A DNA stretch of 46,332 bases. Source: Paracoccaceae bacterium (lineage in GTDB: Bacteria > Pseudomonadota > Alphaproteobacteria > Rhodobacterales > Rhodobacteraceae). The stretch is from positions 40,001 to 86,332 of the forward strand of contig VYFX01000036.1 of assembly GCA_009842205.1 (NCBI GenBank). The letters run 5' to 3'. Below, piece by piece: positions 27,798-36,027 of the stretch. The stretch's first letter is position 1. Each line of letters starts with the position of its first letter. The translations under genes were made by a program, and so were the position numbers. A model generated the notes under the pieces. That model was not told the origin of the DNA, ran no database searches, and worked only from the letters and a program-made list of their open reading frames with translations.

Positions 27798-28283
27798 CTA
27801 TTCCAAATATTGATGAAACTGTTCTAGAACCATTTCCTTGTAGCAATTTTCGAATGCCAACTCGAACCCGATTTCCCTTTTGATGAATAACATCTTCAGC
27901 CCCAGCGCTTGGGAAAAACAGACATTTGTCGTATTCAATTTATCCAGATCCAAAGATGTTATTCTTGCAAGGTAATCATGTACACCCGTGCCCTTGAATT
28001 CAAAAAACACGTAAATGTCTGAAACCAGTGCTTGTGCAAAATGACCATTTTTTTCGTATTCCTGAAGTGTTTTTTGCCACATTTTCTCCCCGTATAAGAT
28101 CGTTCGAAATAGAAAATTCTTTTTGCCAATCCAGTATAATTCATCCCCATTGTTTTCTGTTCGCGTATTAGGGGTTTCAGGAACTGCTGGAAATCCAGAA
28201 ATGCTGGCTTTAACTAAACCCTCCCTGTCACACTTGATATCAAATACGGCCATTTGATCCAAAAGTTTCATTTCCATGGTCAT
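27798..28283 (-). CDS. soxG: Sarcosine oxidase gamma subunit (divergent)
   Basis: Assignment rests mainly on position: it directly follows soxA, the normal place of soxG, with an eight-base gap. The 161-residue protein is shorter than typical SoxG (about 180-200) and has little strong similarity that I can see. It keeps a GcvT/SoxG-like pattern in GFPAVPETPN...DELYWIGKKNFLFRT and a DIYVFFEFKGTGVHDYLARITSLDL segment like those in which gamma subunits mimic the folate-domain fold. In the family, gamma contacts alpha near the folate channel of the alpha-beta-gamma-delta enzyme in the cytosol. Confidence 0.7.
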   Translation of the reverse strand: MTMEMKLLDQMAVFDIKCDREGLVKASISGFPAVPETPNTRTENNGDELYWIGKKNFLFRTILYGEKMWQKTLQEYEKNGHFAQALVSDIYVFFEFKGTGVHDYLARITSLDLDKLNTTNVCFSQALGLKMLFIKREIGFELAFENCYKEMVLEQFHQYLE

Positions 28284-28291
28284 TTTGTTCC

Positions 28292-31222
28292 CTAACTTCT
28301 TAAACGTTTGCCCTTGGGATCATAAAAACATGGTTTAGTAACTTCTGCTGGCTCAATGCCTTTCAGGTTTCTTACATTTACCTTTTCGTCCATCCTTGAT
28401 CTGCCATCATCCAATAATGCCAACGCGACATATTGTTGATTGATTTCACTCCAAACTGATGCGGTCACATGACCCTCGACAAACAAATGGTCATCGGATG
28501 CGACCAAGGGAGAGCCTTCAGCAAATTGAATGTGGGGATTACTGGATATCAAACCGACTAATTCCTTACGTGGCAGTTTTGAGGTTCTGTTCAACTCCAT
28601 TGCCCTTTTTCCGATGAAATCCTTTTTTCCTTTGTCGATGACCCAACCTAGTCCCAGATCAATGGGATCAATCTTGCCATCAACTTCATGACCAAGGGAA
28701 ATAAAACCCTTTTCAACCCTGAGGACATGATTTGTTTCGGATCCAATGGGGGTAATTCCATGATTATCCCCCCTCTGGATCAATATCCCCCATAATTGTT
28801 CAAGATCACGGGATCTAACATTAATTTCGAAGGAGAGTTCACCTGTGAAACTGACTCTTGTGATTCGGGCAGGTATCCCGTTGAATTCACCATCCCTTAT
28901 GCCCATGAAGGGAAATGCTTCAGGGGTAAGGTCGATATCTGTTGTGAAATGCTGCAAAAACGTTCTGGCCTTGGGACCACAAACCGTAGCATTCATCCAT
29001 TGCAGCGTTAAATTGGTAAGTGTTACATCCAGATGGGTAAAATCATATTGCAGGTGCTTTTCCAGATGTTGATGCACCAAATCCACATTTCCAGTTGACA
29101 AGGAAAGTTGGTACCAATTCTCGGCCATACTGAAACAGACCCCATCATCCAGGATAAAACCCTCTTCCGTCAACATAAGTCCATATCTGCCCATACCGAC
29201 GGGAATGTCATGAATTGGGATGGTAAAAATCAATTCCAAAAATCTTGCAGCATCTTTTCCCTTGACTTCAAAAGTAGCCAGGGGTGAGCCATCATAAATT
29301 GCCAAACCGGTTCTGACAGCCAATGCTTCACGGTTTATGGCGTCCATCATGGATTCATCCCTCAAAAGGTAATATCCGGGACGCTTCCAATTAGCCGCTG
29401 CTTCATAGAGAACTGCACCATTTTCCCTATTCCATTTGGTAATTGGTGTCGTTTTATATGGTTTGACGATTTCTCCCTCAGGTTTTCCGAGTACTCCAAA
29501 AGATACTGGTGAAACCGGGGATCGGTACTTTATTAGACCCACCTCACCGAGTGTTTTACCTGTGGCATTTGAAATTATTCCACTGGCATTAACATTACCG
29601 GTTTTACCTTGGTCCAGTCCCATTCCCAGGGTCGTATACCGCTTGACCAGCTCAATATCGTCATACCCTTCCCTCAAAGCAAGTTTGATATCTGCCAAGG
29701 TAACATCGTTAAGCAAATCAACGAAGGACTTTGATCCGGAATCAACTGTACCACTTTCCCAGTGGGAACGAATTGAATATTCATCTTCTGGAGTATCAAT
29801 TTCCGGTATTTCCAGTGGTGCGGTGTTCAATCCCAGAGTTGTTATCAAATCGGAAATTTTCTGAACGGTATCGTTTATCTTCTCTGCAAAATCAAATTTC
29901 CCGGCAAGGGATCCGACAGAAATTACATCCTGCTCTGAATTTGTTGGAACGAAGGTTGCCAATTCATTGGCATATGAAAATGATCCCCCTGACTGTATCC
30001 ACAACTGAAGATTGGGATTCCATCCGCCTGACACCGCAAGTAGATCAGCACTCAAGGTCACAGACTTGCCTCCCATAACCGGCGAGGCAATCACACCCCT
30101 GAACCTGTTCCAACTTATTGCCTTGGTAACCTCATGGCTGGAATAAATGGTAATGTCCCCTGGTAAATCGGTATAGTCGCTTAATCCTTCCTCACGTGTA
30201 TCAATAATGGCTACAATTTCTTTCCCCTTCTGAAGAAGGGTGTTTACCAATACCTTGATGCTGCTGTTATTCGTATACAGAATCACCCTGTCACCAGGGA
30301 TAACTGCATAGTTTCTGCAAAAGTTCAGCAAGCCCGAGGCAAGCATGATTCCAGGGCGATCATTGTGAGCGAAAACAAGCCCCCTCTCTGTACAGCCTGT
30401 TGACATGATTACATTACGGGATCTGATTCTCCAAGCCAGTTCGCTTTTCCCAACACCCCTGGTCTCGTAGGCCAATACAAGGTTTTGTTCCCGATAGCCC
30501 CAGGCCATGGTTTTGGTTAGAATTCTGACATTGGAACAACCATTTAGCTCATCCTTCAGGGTACGTATCCATTGTCTGATACTTGAACTTTCGTTCAGAG
30601 GCAGAGACCAATTGCCGAAAGATTCCATATGGTTATCAACGAAAACAACCCTTTTGCCTGTTCGGGCGGTCATAAGTGCTGCAACCAAACCTGCCACTCC
30701 ACCCCCAATTACCAAAAATTCACAATGGGCATCTCGTGAATCGTAAGCGATTGGACTGTTTTCACTTTCGGGAATATCGGCCAGACCAGCCATTTTTCTG
30801 ATAAAAGGCTCAAAGGACTTCCAGTGCGGTTGGAAAAAGGTCTTGTAGTAAAAGCCAGATGGAATCAGCGGTGAAATCAATTGCAATACCTGACCAAAAT
30901 CAACATTCGGATTTGGCCAGCAATTGATACTTTTAACTCTCAACCCTTCCTCAATTGGAACCATTGTTGCAGGGACCGAGGAGGCACCCTTCTTGCCAAG
31001 GACCTCTATAAATGTTCCAGCTTCCTCCAAACCAGCTGAAATGATACCCCTAGGTCGATGATACTTGAAACTTCTCCCCGTGGTGTTAATGCCATTGGAT
31101 AAAAGAGCTGAAGCAACTGTATCGCCCAGGTAACCTTCTATTATTTTACCATTAAAGGTAAATTTTATGGTTACCTTGCGATCTATGGTTCCACCGGTTG
31201 TTAGCCTATACTTATTCGGCAT
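28292..31222 (-). CDS. soxA: Sarcosine oxidase alpha subunit
   Basis: The 976-residue subunit shows the expected order: an N-terminal ferredoxin-like fold without cluster cysteines (TIKFTFNGKIIEGYLGDTVASALL, GRSFKYHRPRG), a FAD/NAD-binding core with VIGGGVAGLVAALMTARTGKR near residue 173, and a C-terminal aminomethyltransferase (GcvT-like) half from about 590. It oxidises sarcosine together with SoxB and passes the methylene group to tetrahydrofolate, giving glycine. I chose the ATG at 31222, which lies inside the end of soxD; an in-frame TTG at 31231 is the alternative. Overlap with soxD (11 bases) indicates coupling. Confidence 0.94.
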   Translation of the reverse strand: MPNKYRLTTGGTIDRKVTIKFTFNGKIIEGYLGDTVASALLSNGINTTGRSFKYHRPRGIISAGLEEAGTFIEVLGKKGASSVPATMVPIEEGLRVKSINCWPNPNVDFGQVLQLISPLIPSGFYYKTFFQPHWKSFEPFIRKMAGLADIPESENSPIAYDSRDAHCEFLVIGGGVAGLVAALMTARTGKRVVFVDNHMESFGNWSLPLNESSSIRQWIRTLKDELNGCSNVRILTKTMAWGYREQNLVLAYETRGVGKSELAWRIRSRNVIMSTGCTERGLVFAHNDRPGIMLASGLLNFCRNYAVIPGDRVILYTNNSSIKVLVNTLLQKGKEIVAIIDTREEGLSDYTDLPGDITIYSSHEVTKAISWNRFRGVIASPVMGGKSVTLSADLLAVSGGWNPNLQLWIQSGGSFSYANELATFVPTNSEQDVISVGSLAGKFDFAEKINDTVQKISDLITTLGLNTAPLEIPEIDTPEDEYSIRSHWESGTVDSGSKSFVDLLNDVTLADIKLALREGYDDIELVKRYTTLGMGLDQGKTGNVNASGIISNATGKTLGEVGLIKYRSPVSPVSFGVLGKPEGEIVKPYKTTPITKWNRENGAVLYEAAANWKRPGYYLLRDESMMDAINREALAVRTGLAIYDGSPLATFEVKGKDAARFLELIFTIPIHDIPVGMGRYGLMLTEEGFILDDGVCFSMAENWYQLSLSTGNVDLVHQHLEKHLQYDFTHLDVTLTNLTLQWMNATVCGPKARTFLQHFTTDIDLTPEAFPFMGIRDGEFNGIPARITRVSFTGELSFEINVRSRDLEQLWGILIQRGDNHGITPIGSETNHVLRVEKGFISLGHEVDGKIDPIDLGLGWVIDKGKKDFIGKRAMELNRTSKLPRKELVGLISSNPHIQFAEGSPLVASDDHLFVEGHVTASVWSEINQQYVALALLDDGRSRMDEKVNVRNLKGIEPAEVTKPCFYDPKGKRLRS

Positions 31223-31475
31223 CTGCCTCAACCGTACTCAATATTTGGTGGGTTTTGGTGTCCCTGACAACCAACAGCCACTCTCCACATCCTCTCTTGT
31301 GCCACCAAAATTCCCGACCCGCACCTTCAGGATTTTCAGGTACTATCAGGTAATCAATAAAGTCGGATGCTGACAGATTATCCATCTTGTCCGGTCTGTG
31401 TTCCCTGTAAGGTCCACAATATTCAAATTCTCTTTCATCTCTGGGCCCACAAAATGGGCAATCAATAATCAACAT
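31212..31475 (-). CDS. soxD: Sarcosine oxidase delta subunit
   Basis: The 87-residue protein has the zinc ligands known from SoxD at exactly the family positions: Cys6 and Cys9 (IDCPFCGPRDEREF), His59 and Cys63 (WWHKRGCGEW). The start at 31475 gives this numbering and lies four bases after the soxB stop; a longer frame would extend into soxB. Delta is a structural subunit that wraps part of the alpha subunit. The gene order soxB-soxD-soxA-soxG is the canonical one. Confidence 0.95.
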   Translation of the reverse strand: MLIIDCPFCGPRDEREFEYCGPYREHRPDKMDNLSASDFIDYLIVPENPEGAGREFWWHKRGCGEWLLVVRDTKTHQILSTVEADAE

Positions 31476-31479
31476 GCCC

Positions 31480-32742
31480 TTATACCCTCGTTGTTGTCCC
31501 CGGTTCCAGGATGTAATCCAGCGTTTCAAAACGATCCAGGGTAAATGATTTTGTCAACTGATGAGGAGTGTTGGTTGCTATCAAATTGGCGAATGTCAAT
31601 CCTCCTGCCGGGATTGCCTTGTAACCTCCCCACCAACCTGCTGTAATATACAGACTCGGGATTTCGGTTTCTGAAATGATCGGGGAAGCATCAGGTGCGA
31701 TATCCACGGTACCACCCCACTGTCTCAGCAATTTCAATTTCTTGAACGATGGAAACAATTCGAGCATGGCGCCAACGGTCCTTTCAAAAACCAATTGATT
31801 TGTTCCCCGCCTGAAGGATTGACCTGGGTCTGGAGCTCCACCAATTACCAGTTCACCTTTCGCGGTTTGAGATAAATAAACACCCAAGTCCGGACAATTC
31901 ACTACAACATCAATCATGGGTTTTATGGGTTCTGAAACAAAGGCCGACAAATTGAATGACCTGAGAGGTAATCTTAGCCCGACTGTATCGGTCAATTGGG
32001 TTGTATGTCCTGAAACTGCTACTGCAACCCTATCTGCCAAGATATCCCCCTTCACCGTTGAAACACCTCTGATGGTTCCGTCCTCATTTTGTAGAAGTGA
32101 ATTAACCTTCGTATTCTGGTGTATTTCAACGCCTAGCGAGCTAGCAGCCCTAGCATACCCCCAGGCTACCGCATCATGTCGGTTAACGGCACCCTCAGGG
32201 TGAACCATACCGGCAATTATCGGCAAACGTGAAGACTTGCCTCCTCCGGCAAGCGTAGGTATTCTCCTTCGAATTTCCGATACACTGATGGGTTTATAGG
32301 TTGAACCAAAAATATCCATGGTATACATTTTTCTGGTGATTTCCCGGAGTTTGGGATAGGTCTGGATAATGTCTATCATGGATCTCCGCGAGTGCATGAG
32401 ATTGAAATTAAGTTCATTGGAAAGGCCCTCATACATCTCAACGGATTTTATAAAGAACGGTATGCTTTCCTGCCTGAGGTAATTGGATCTGATGGTAACC
32501 GTGTTGCGGGCAACATTGCCACCTCCAAGCCATCCCCGTTCCAGAACGGCAACATTGGTAACACCATGATCTTTGGCAAGGTAATAGGCCGTGGCCAGTC
32601 CATGGCCCCCACCTCCAATAATAATTACGTCATAACTCTTTTTCAGGTCATGATTTATCCAGGCTGGTGACCAATTTCTATGTCTGGTAAAGGAATTACG
32701 AACTAACGAATAAAGTGAATATTTTTGCAAGCCAACCTTCAC
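31480..32742 (-). CDS. soxB: Sarcosine oxidase beta subunit
   Basis: The 420-residue flavoprotein has a Rossmann FAD motif (DVIIIGGGGHGLATAYYLAKDHG, from residue 38) and the family's RHDAVAWGYARAA stretch, whose His189 is the likely covalent FMN attachment site as in other heterotetrameric enzymes. The C-terminal WGGTVDIAPDASPII and GWWGGYKAIPAGG motifs belong to the DAO fold. This subunit holds the site where sarcosine is oxidised, and electrons pass to oxygen, giving H2O2. The protein is N-terminally about ten residues longer than usual before the QKYSLYSL motif. It follows the AhpD-like gene by 52 bases. Confidence 0.95.
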   Translation of the reverse strand: MKVGLQKYSLYSLVRNSFTRHRNWSPAWINHDLKKSYDVIIIGGGGHGLATAYYLAKDHGVTNVAVLERGWLGGGNVARNTVTIRSNYLRQESIPFFIKSVEMYEGLSNELNFNLMHSRRSMIDIIQTYPKLREITRKMYTMDIFGSTYKPISVSEIRRRIPTLAGGGKSSRLPIIAGMVHPEGAVNRHDAVAWGYARAASSLGVEIHQNTKVNSLLQNEDGTIRGVSTVKGDILADRVAVAVSGHTTQLTDTVGLRLPLRSFNLSAFVSEPIKPMIDVVVNCPDLGVYLSQTAKGELVIGGAPDPGQSFRRGTNQLVFERTVGAMLELFPSFKKLKLLRQWGGTVDIAPDASPIISETEIPSLYITAGWWGGYKAIPAGGLTFANLIATNTPHQLTKSFTLDRFETLDYILEPGTTTRV

Positions 32743-32794
32743 TCTAAAGAATTAAATACCACAAACCGCATTTTCAGTTCCGGGAATGCCATTA

Positions 32795-33391
32795 TTACTT
32801 TTGGTTTGCCGTTGTGTAATAACCGATAACATCACCTTCGGTCGAAACACCAAGTCCGTTAAGCAACCTATTGGCATAACAAAAATAACCCACGATCTGA
32901 TTGGCTTCCAAAATCTCACCATCCGTCCAACCAGCCATCCTTAGTTTTATGATATCCTCCTTTACCATCGAATTGGGGTTCAGAGTTAATTTTTCGGCAT
33001 AGCGAAGAATTTCGAGTTCCTTTCCATCAAAAACCATTTCTGGTTTTCTTGCTTCAAGGGCTTGTTTGATCAAATTGCTACGTTCCTTGGAGTCAATGAG
33101 GGTTTCGGCATTCTTCCAATGATTGGCAAAGGAATAATCACAGCCATTGAGAAATGAAACATAACTCCCCAAAGTTTCCTGAAACCACATGGGAATTGTA
33201 TTCGAGTCATCATGCAGGACCGACTTGTATAGTTTAAGATGGCCCTTCATGGTATGTGGTCGAAGCGAATGTACCCTCATTACATTATCAACAGTTCCAT
33301 GAGGAGTTCTGGCAAGTTTCAGAGTTTCTAACAAGCCATAATCCGCTTCCTCGTCCCTGATCATTCTTATCCAAGCTGACATATGATCCAC
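32795..33391 (-). CDS. AhpD/carboxymuconolactone decarboxylase-like peroxidase-related protein
   Basis: The 198-residue helical protein matches the peroxidase-related branch of the AhpD-like fold: a PHTMKGHLKLYKSVLH helix, the motif region NGCDYSFANH and a WTDGEILEANQIVGYFCYANRLLNGLGV C-terminal part. The canonical motif is CxxC followed three residues later by His. Here it is Cys84, Ser87, His91, so the resolving cysteine is lost. A CxxC-dependent peroxidase cycle is therefore unlikely unless another thiol helps. Its place immediately before soxB, whose product makes H2O2, suggests a protective or accessory role, which is only an inference. Confidence 0.72.
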   Translation of the reverse strand: MDHMSAWIRMIRDEEADYGLLETLKLARTPHGTVDNVMRVHSLRPHTMKGHLKLYKSVLHDDSNTIPMWFQETLGSYVSFLNGCDYSFANHWKNAETLIDSKERSNLIKQALEARKPEMVFDGKELEILRYAEKLTLNPNSMVKEDIIKLRMAGWTDGEILEANQIVGYFCYANRLLNGLGVSTEGDVIGYYTTANQK

Positions 33392-33427
33392 ATTTCAATC
33401 TGCAATTCCATCATGACTTTTCCAATG

Positions 33428-34504
33428 TTAAAGATCCAAACCGATCTCTCTTCCGGGATGGTCCATGAGTTCTTTTATTTCGGGATTTTGGTCCAGAATC
33501 ATGGTTGCTCCAGGAACCGTGTGGGGATTGAATTTACCCTCGGTCCATATTTCAACTCCATCGACACAGATGGTCGGATCTAAAACATTCCATGAAATTT
33601 CGCCTGGAGGCTCATTGCCACAGGTATGGAAATGCAATAAACGTGGGTTACCAAAACAAGTACTGCACCAGACCATGGGATTGATCCTTGCATTTTCATG
33701 ATAAACATTACCCGGATGGATACCTGCATGCCAGGAAAAAACCCTGTTCCTGTCCAAGCCATAACGTTCTGATACAAAGTCCAAATGGGAATTTGCCCTA
33801 TCTACATCTGATGCCTTTCCCTCAAATCCCAACAAACGTTCTCCTTCAAACATGACAAACAGGGTTTCTTCCAGTTCCAGAAAATAATCGGGATAATAGT
33901 TACAACTCGTACCTATCAGGAACCCGGGTATGGCAATTTTTCCGGAATAATCTTTGGCAGAAATGGGTGAAAATACCAACATGGGGTAACGGATGATGCT
34001 GACATCGCCCTCTTTGCCCATCATTTTATCACCTGGACCTGTAAAGTCGGTTCCCCTTGGACAGGTCACCCTGATCTCCTTGGCATTTGAGAAAACACTA
34101 TCCAGATGGAATTTCAGGTTGCAGTATTCTTCGTAATTTGCGCATCCGAAACTTGATTCCAATCTTGAGGTCGTTGAGGCATAATTCATAATTGTCTTTG
34201 AACAGCTGGGAAAATCCCGAAATCGTATTTGATCAACCAATCTGGCAAAGAATATGACTATTTCCGCCTCTTCCATTTGTCGTCTGATGGAAGGTGAAAT
34301 TACCGGAGCTTCCGGTGTGAAGGGAATTTCTATTACTTCGGTGGTGGCACCCAGATTGTCACAATATCTTTTGGCCTGAACAACTGCGTTCATATCACAA
34401 AAGCCATATTTCTCTTCTTCATGAACAAGCAGTACCTTTTTTTGACTTTCAATATTGGCACACCTGACCAAAAGATTGTGCAATCCTTTTTCGATTCCGT
34501 TCAT
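33428..34504 (-). CDS. Aminopeptidase T / dihydroxypyridine dioxygenase-like protein
   Basis: I cannot assign this 358-residue protein firmly. Its layout recalls the M29 aminopeptidase (AmpS) and 2,5-dihydroxypyridine 5,6-dioxygenase (NicX) superfamily: an N-terminal helical nucleotide-like domain with KVLLVHEEEKYG, an EIRVTCPRGTDFTGPGD strand-turn typical of that fold (G-x-D/S-L/F), and a C-terminal half with likely metal ligands in SWHAGIHPGNVYH and LLHFHTCGNEPPGEISW. Substrate could be a peptide, amide or ring compound. It is the first gene of the sarcosine oxidase operon, separated by 36 bases from the AhpD-like gene, and is not a usual sox neighbour. Confidence 0.5.
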   Translation of the reverse strand: MNGIEKGLHNLLVRCANIESQKKVLLVHEEEKYGFCDMNAVVQAKRYCDNLGATTEVIEIPFTPEAPVISPSIRRQMEEAEIVIFFARLVDQIRFRDFPSCSKTIMNYASTTSRLESSFGCANYEEYCNLKFHLDSVFSNAKEIRVTCPRGTDFTGPGDKMMGKEGDVSIIRYPMLVFSPISAKDYSGKIAIPGFLIGTSCNYYPDYFLELEETLFVMFEGERLLGFEGKASDVDRANSHLDFVSERYGLDRNRVFSWHAGIHPGNVYHENARINPMVWCSTCFGNPRLLHFHTCGNEPPGEISWNVLDPTICVDGVEIWTEGKFNPHTVPGATMILDQNPEIKELMDHPGREIGLDL

Positions 34505-34578
34505 TTGTCTCCCAGCAAATGTTTATTTCAATTTGTACCTCGGATTGAAAACTAGTAAAAAAAACCAAATTATTTTGC

Positions 34579-34587
34579 AATATACCA
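34579..34587 (-). promoter_or_regulatory. Extended -10 promoter candidate for the sox operon
   Basis: On the minus strand the sequence reads TGGTATATT: a TG dinucleotide, one base, then TATATT. It lies about 75 bases upstream of the first gene's ATG at 34504. No good -35 was seen, which extended -10 promoters do not require. Confidence 0.35.
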
Positions 34588-34620
34588 TTATTGGTTGATT
34601 AACAGAAAAAGATATATTTT

Positions 34621-34629
34621 TGGTATAAT
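34621..34629 (+). promoter_or_regulatory. Extended -10 promoter candidate for the desaturase/Rieske genes
   Basis: TGGTATAAT contains TG, one base and a perfect TATAAT. It lies 65 bases upstream of the GTG start of the desaturase-like gene. It is the mirror image of the minus-strand element at 34579-34587, so the divergent pair may be regulated together. Confidence 0.4.
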
Positions 34630-34693
34630 GAACGAAAATCTGAGCCAAACAATGGTTCTGAGTGGAGTATTTGCAGAGATGGGGAAAGAATGA

Positions 34694-35653
34694 GTGGCTG
34701 AGGAAGTTCTTACACCAATTTCGCAAGCCATGAAAGATGGTGTTCTCACCCGAAAAGACTTGAAGGAGTTGATGACCAGATCCAATGGGCCGGGGCTGCT
34801 TCACCTTCTCATCTTCATACTTTGTTATTGTGTGACAGGTTTGCTTATCTTGCTGACCCAAGGAAGCCTTTGGATGATTCCAGCAATGTTTCTTCATGGA
34901 ATTATTCTGGTCCACCATTTTTCACTTCAGCATGAATGCTGTCACTACACACCTTTCAAAACCAGATGGTTGAACGAAATCATTGGTACTTACTGTGGAT
35001 TTGTTTTGGTAATTCCCAACAAGTTTTTCAGATATGAACATTGCAATCATCACACCTATACTCAAATCCTGGGAAAGGATCCTGAGCTGATCGAACTCCC
35101 GATATCCTTGTGGAAATACCTCTGGTATGTGTCCTCGATCCCCTACTGGAAAGCTAAATTCAGCGAGTTGTTCAACCATACGCTGGGTAGAATTTCAGAT
35201 ATCGAGAAAGAATTCATTCCCCCCGAGGAACGGTCATCCGTGATTTTGGAAGCCCGGCTTTATTCACTCGGCTATGTCATCATAATCCTTGCCAGCTGGT
35301 ATGGCGATTGGTGGGGAGTGATATGGTATTGGTGGTTACCAGTGTTTATTGGTGAACCCGTAATGAGAGCTATTAGGATGGCGGAACATGTCGGAAGGCC
35401 CAATATTACCGATATGAAGCAGAATACTCGTACAAGTCTAGTTTCATTACCCATGCGGTTTTTGTGCTGGAACATGAATTATCATGCTGAACATCATTAT
35501 GCATCTTCCATTCCCTTTCATGCTCTCCCAAAACTCCACAAGAAGCTGGAAGGATTTGTTCATGTTGAGAGCAGGGGGTATTGGGGAGCCCACTTTGATA
35601 TCATTTCCCAAATCCTTGGGTTCAAGCCAAGATCAGATAATATCAAAAACTAA
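34694..35653 (+). CDS. Membrane fatty acid desaturase/hydroxylase, MocD-like
   Basis: The 319-residue membrane di-iron protein has all three histidine boxes: HECCH (80-84), HCNHH (116-120) and HAEHH (264-268), and hydrophobic segments at about 35-75, 95-110 and 195-225. These enzymes desaturate or hydroxylate hydrocarbon chains or related substrates using O2. The pairing with a small Rieske ferredoxin directly downstream resembles mocD-mocE of rhizopine catabolism, so ferredoxin-fed hydroxylation is likely. The start is GTG 34694, eight bases after GGGGA; the ATG at 34690 is out of frame and stops at once. The ferredoxin ATG follows the stop by eight bases. Confidence 0.85.
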   Translation: MAEEVLTPISQAMKDGVLTRKDLKELMTRSNGPGLLHLLIFILCYCVTGLLILLTQGSLWMIPAMFLHGIILVHHFSLQHECCHYTPFKTRWLNEIIGTYCGFVLVIPNKFFRYEHCNHHTYTQILGKDPELIELPISLWKYLWYVSSIPYWKAKFSELFNHTLGRISDIEKEFIPPEERSSVILEARLYSLGYVIIILASWYGDWWGVIWYWWLPVFIGEPVMRAIRMAEHVGRPNITDMKQNTRTSLVSLPMRFLCWNMNYHAEHHYASSIPFHALPKLHKKLEGFVHVESRGYWGAHFDIISQILGFKPRSDNIKN

Positions 35654-35661
35654 AATTGACC

Positions 35662-35976
35662 ATGAGGGAGAAACATTGGCGGGATTTGATTCCTGTTTCT
35701 GAATTGGAAAAAAATGACGTTACCCCGGCAAAACATGGATCATTGGATTTTGCTGTATACGATACTGTAGACGGGATTTTTGTCAGCTTGGCTAGATGTT
35801 CCCATCAAGGGGCGAACCTTTGCTATGGGTATTTTGATGGAAAAACGATAGAATGCCCCCTGCATCAAGGGCTTTTTGATGCCCGTACCGGTGAACCAAA
35901 GGCCAGCCCGGCAACAAGAAAACTAATTATGATCGAGGCTAGGGTTCATGAGAGCATGGTCCAGATTCTAAAGTAG
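35662..35976 (+). CDS. Rieske [2Fe-2S] ferredoxin, MocE-like
   Basis: This 104-residue soluble protein is a stand-alone Rieske domain with Cys46-x-His48 (RCSHQGANL) and Cys65-x2-His68 (ECPLHQGLFD). Such ferredoxins carry electrons from a reductase to an oxygenase. The ATG at 35662 gives the usual length; an upstream in-frame TTG at 35656 is less likely. Sandwiched between the di-iron enzyme and a VanA-type oxygenase, it could serve either. No dedicated ferredoxin reductase gene is visible apart from the reductase domain fused to the dehalogenase. Confidence 0.88.
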   Translation: MREKHWRDLIPVSELEKNDVTPAKHGSLDFAVYDTVDGIFVSLARCSHQGANLCYGYFDGKTIECPLHQGLFDARTGEPKASPATRKLIMIEARVHESMVQILK

Positions 35977-36027
35977 GGTTTTATTGTATTTTTATGATTT
36001 TTGCACGGAAAAAATTGAGGATATTTT

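Noticed and set aside
34523..34918. 131-codon minus-strand frame across the divergent promoter and desaturase start
   Set aside because: It overlaps the first histidine box of the desaturase antisense and has a low-complexity, unprotein-like composition.
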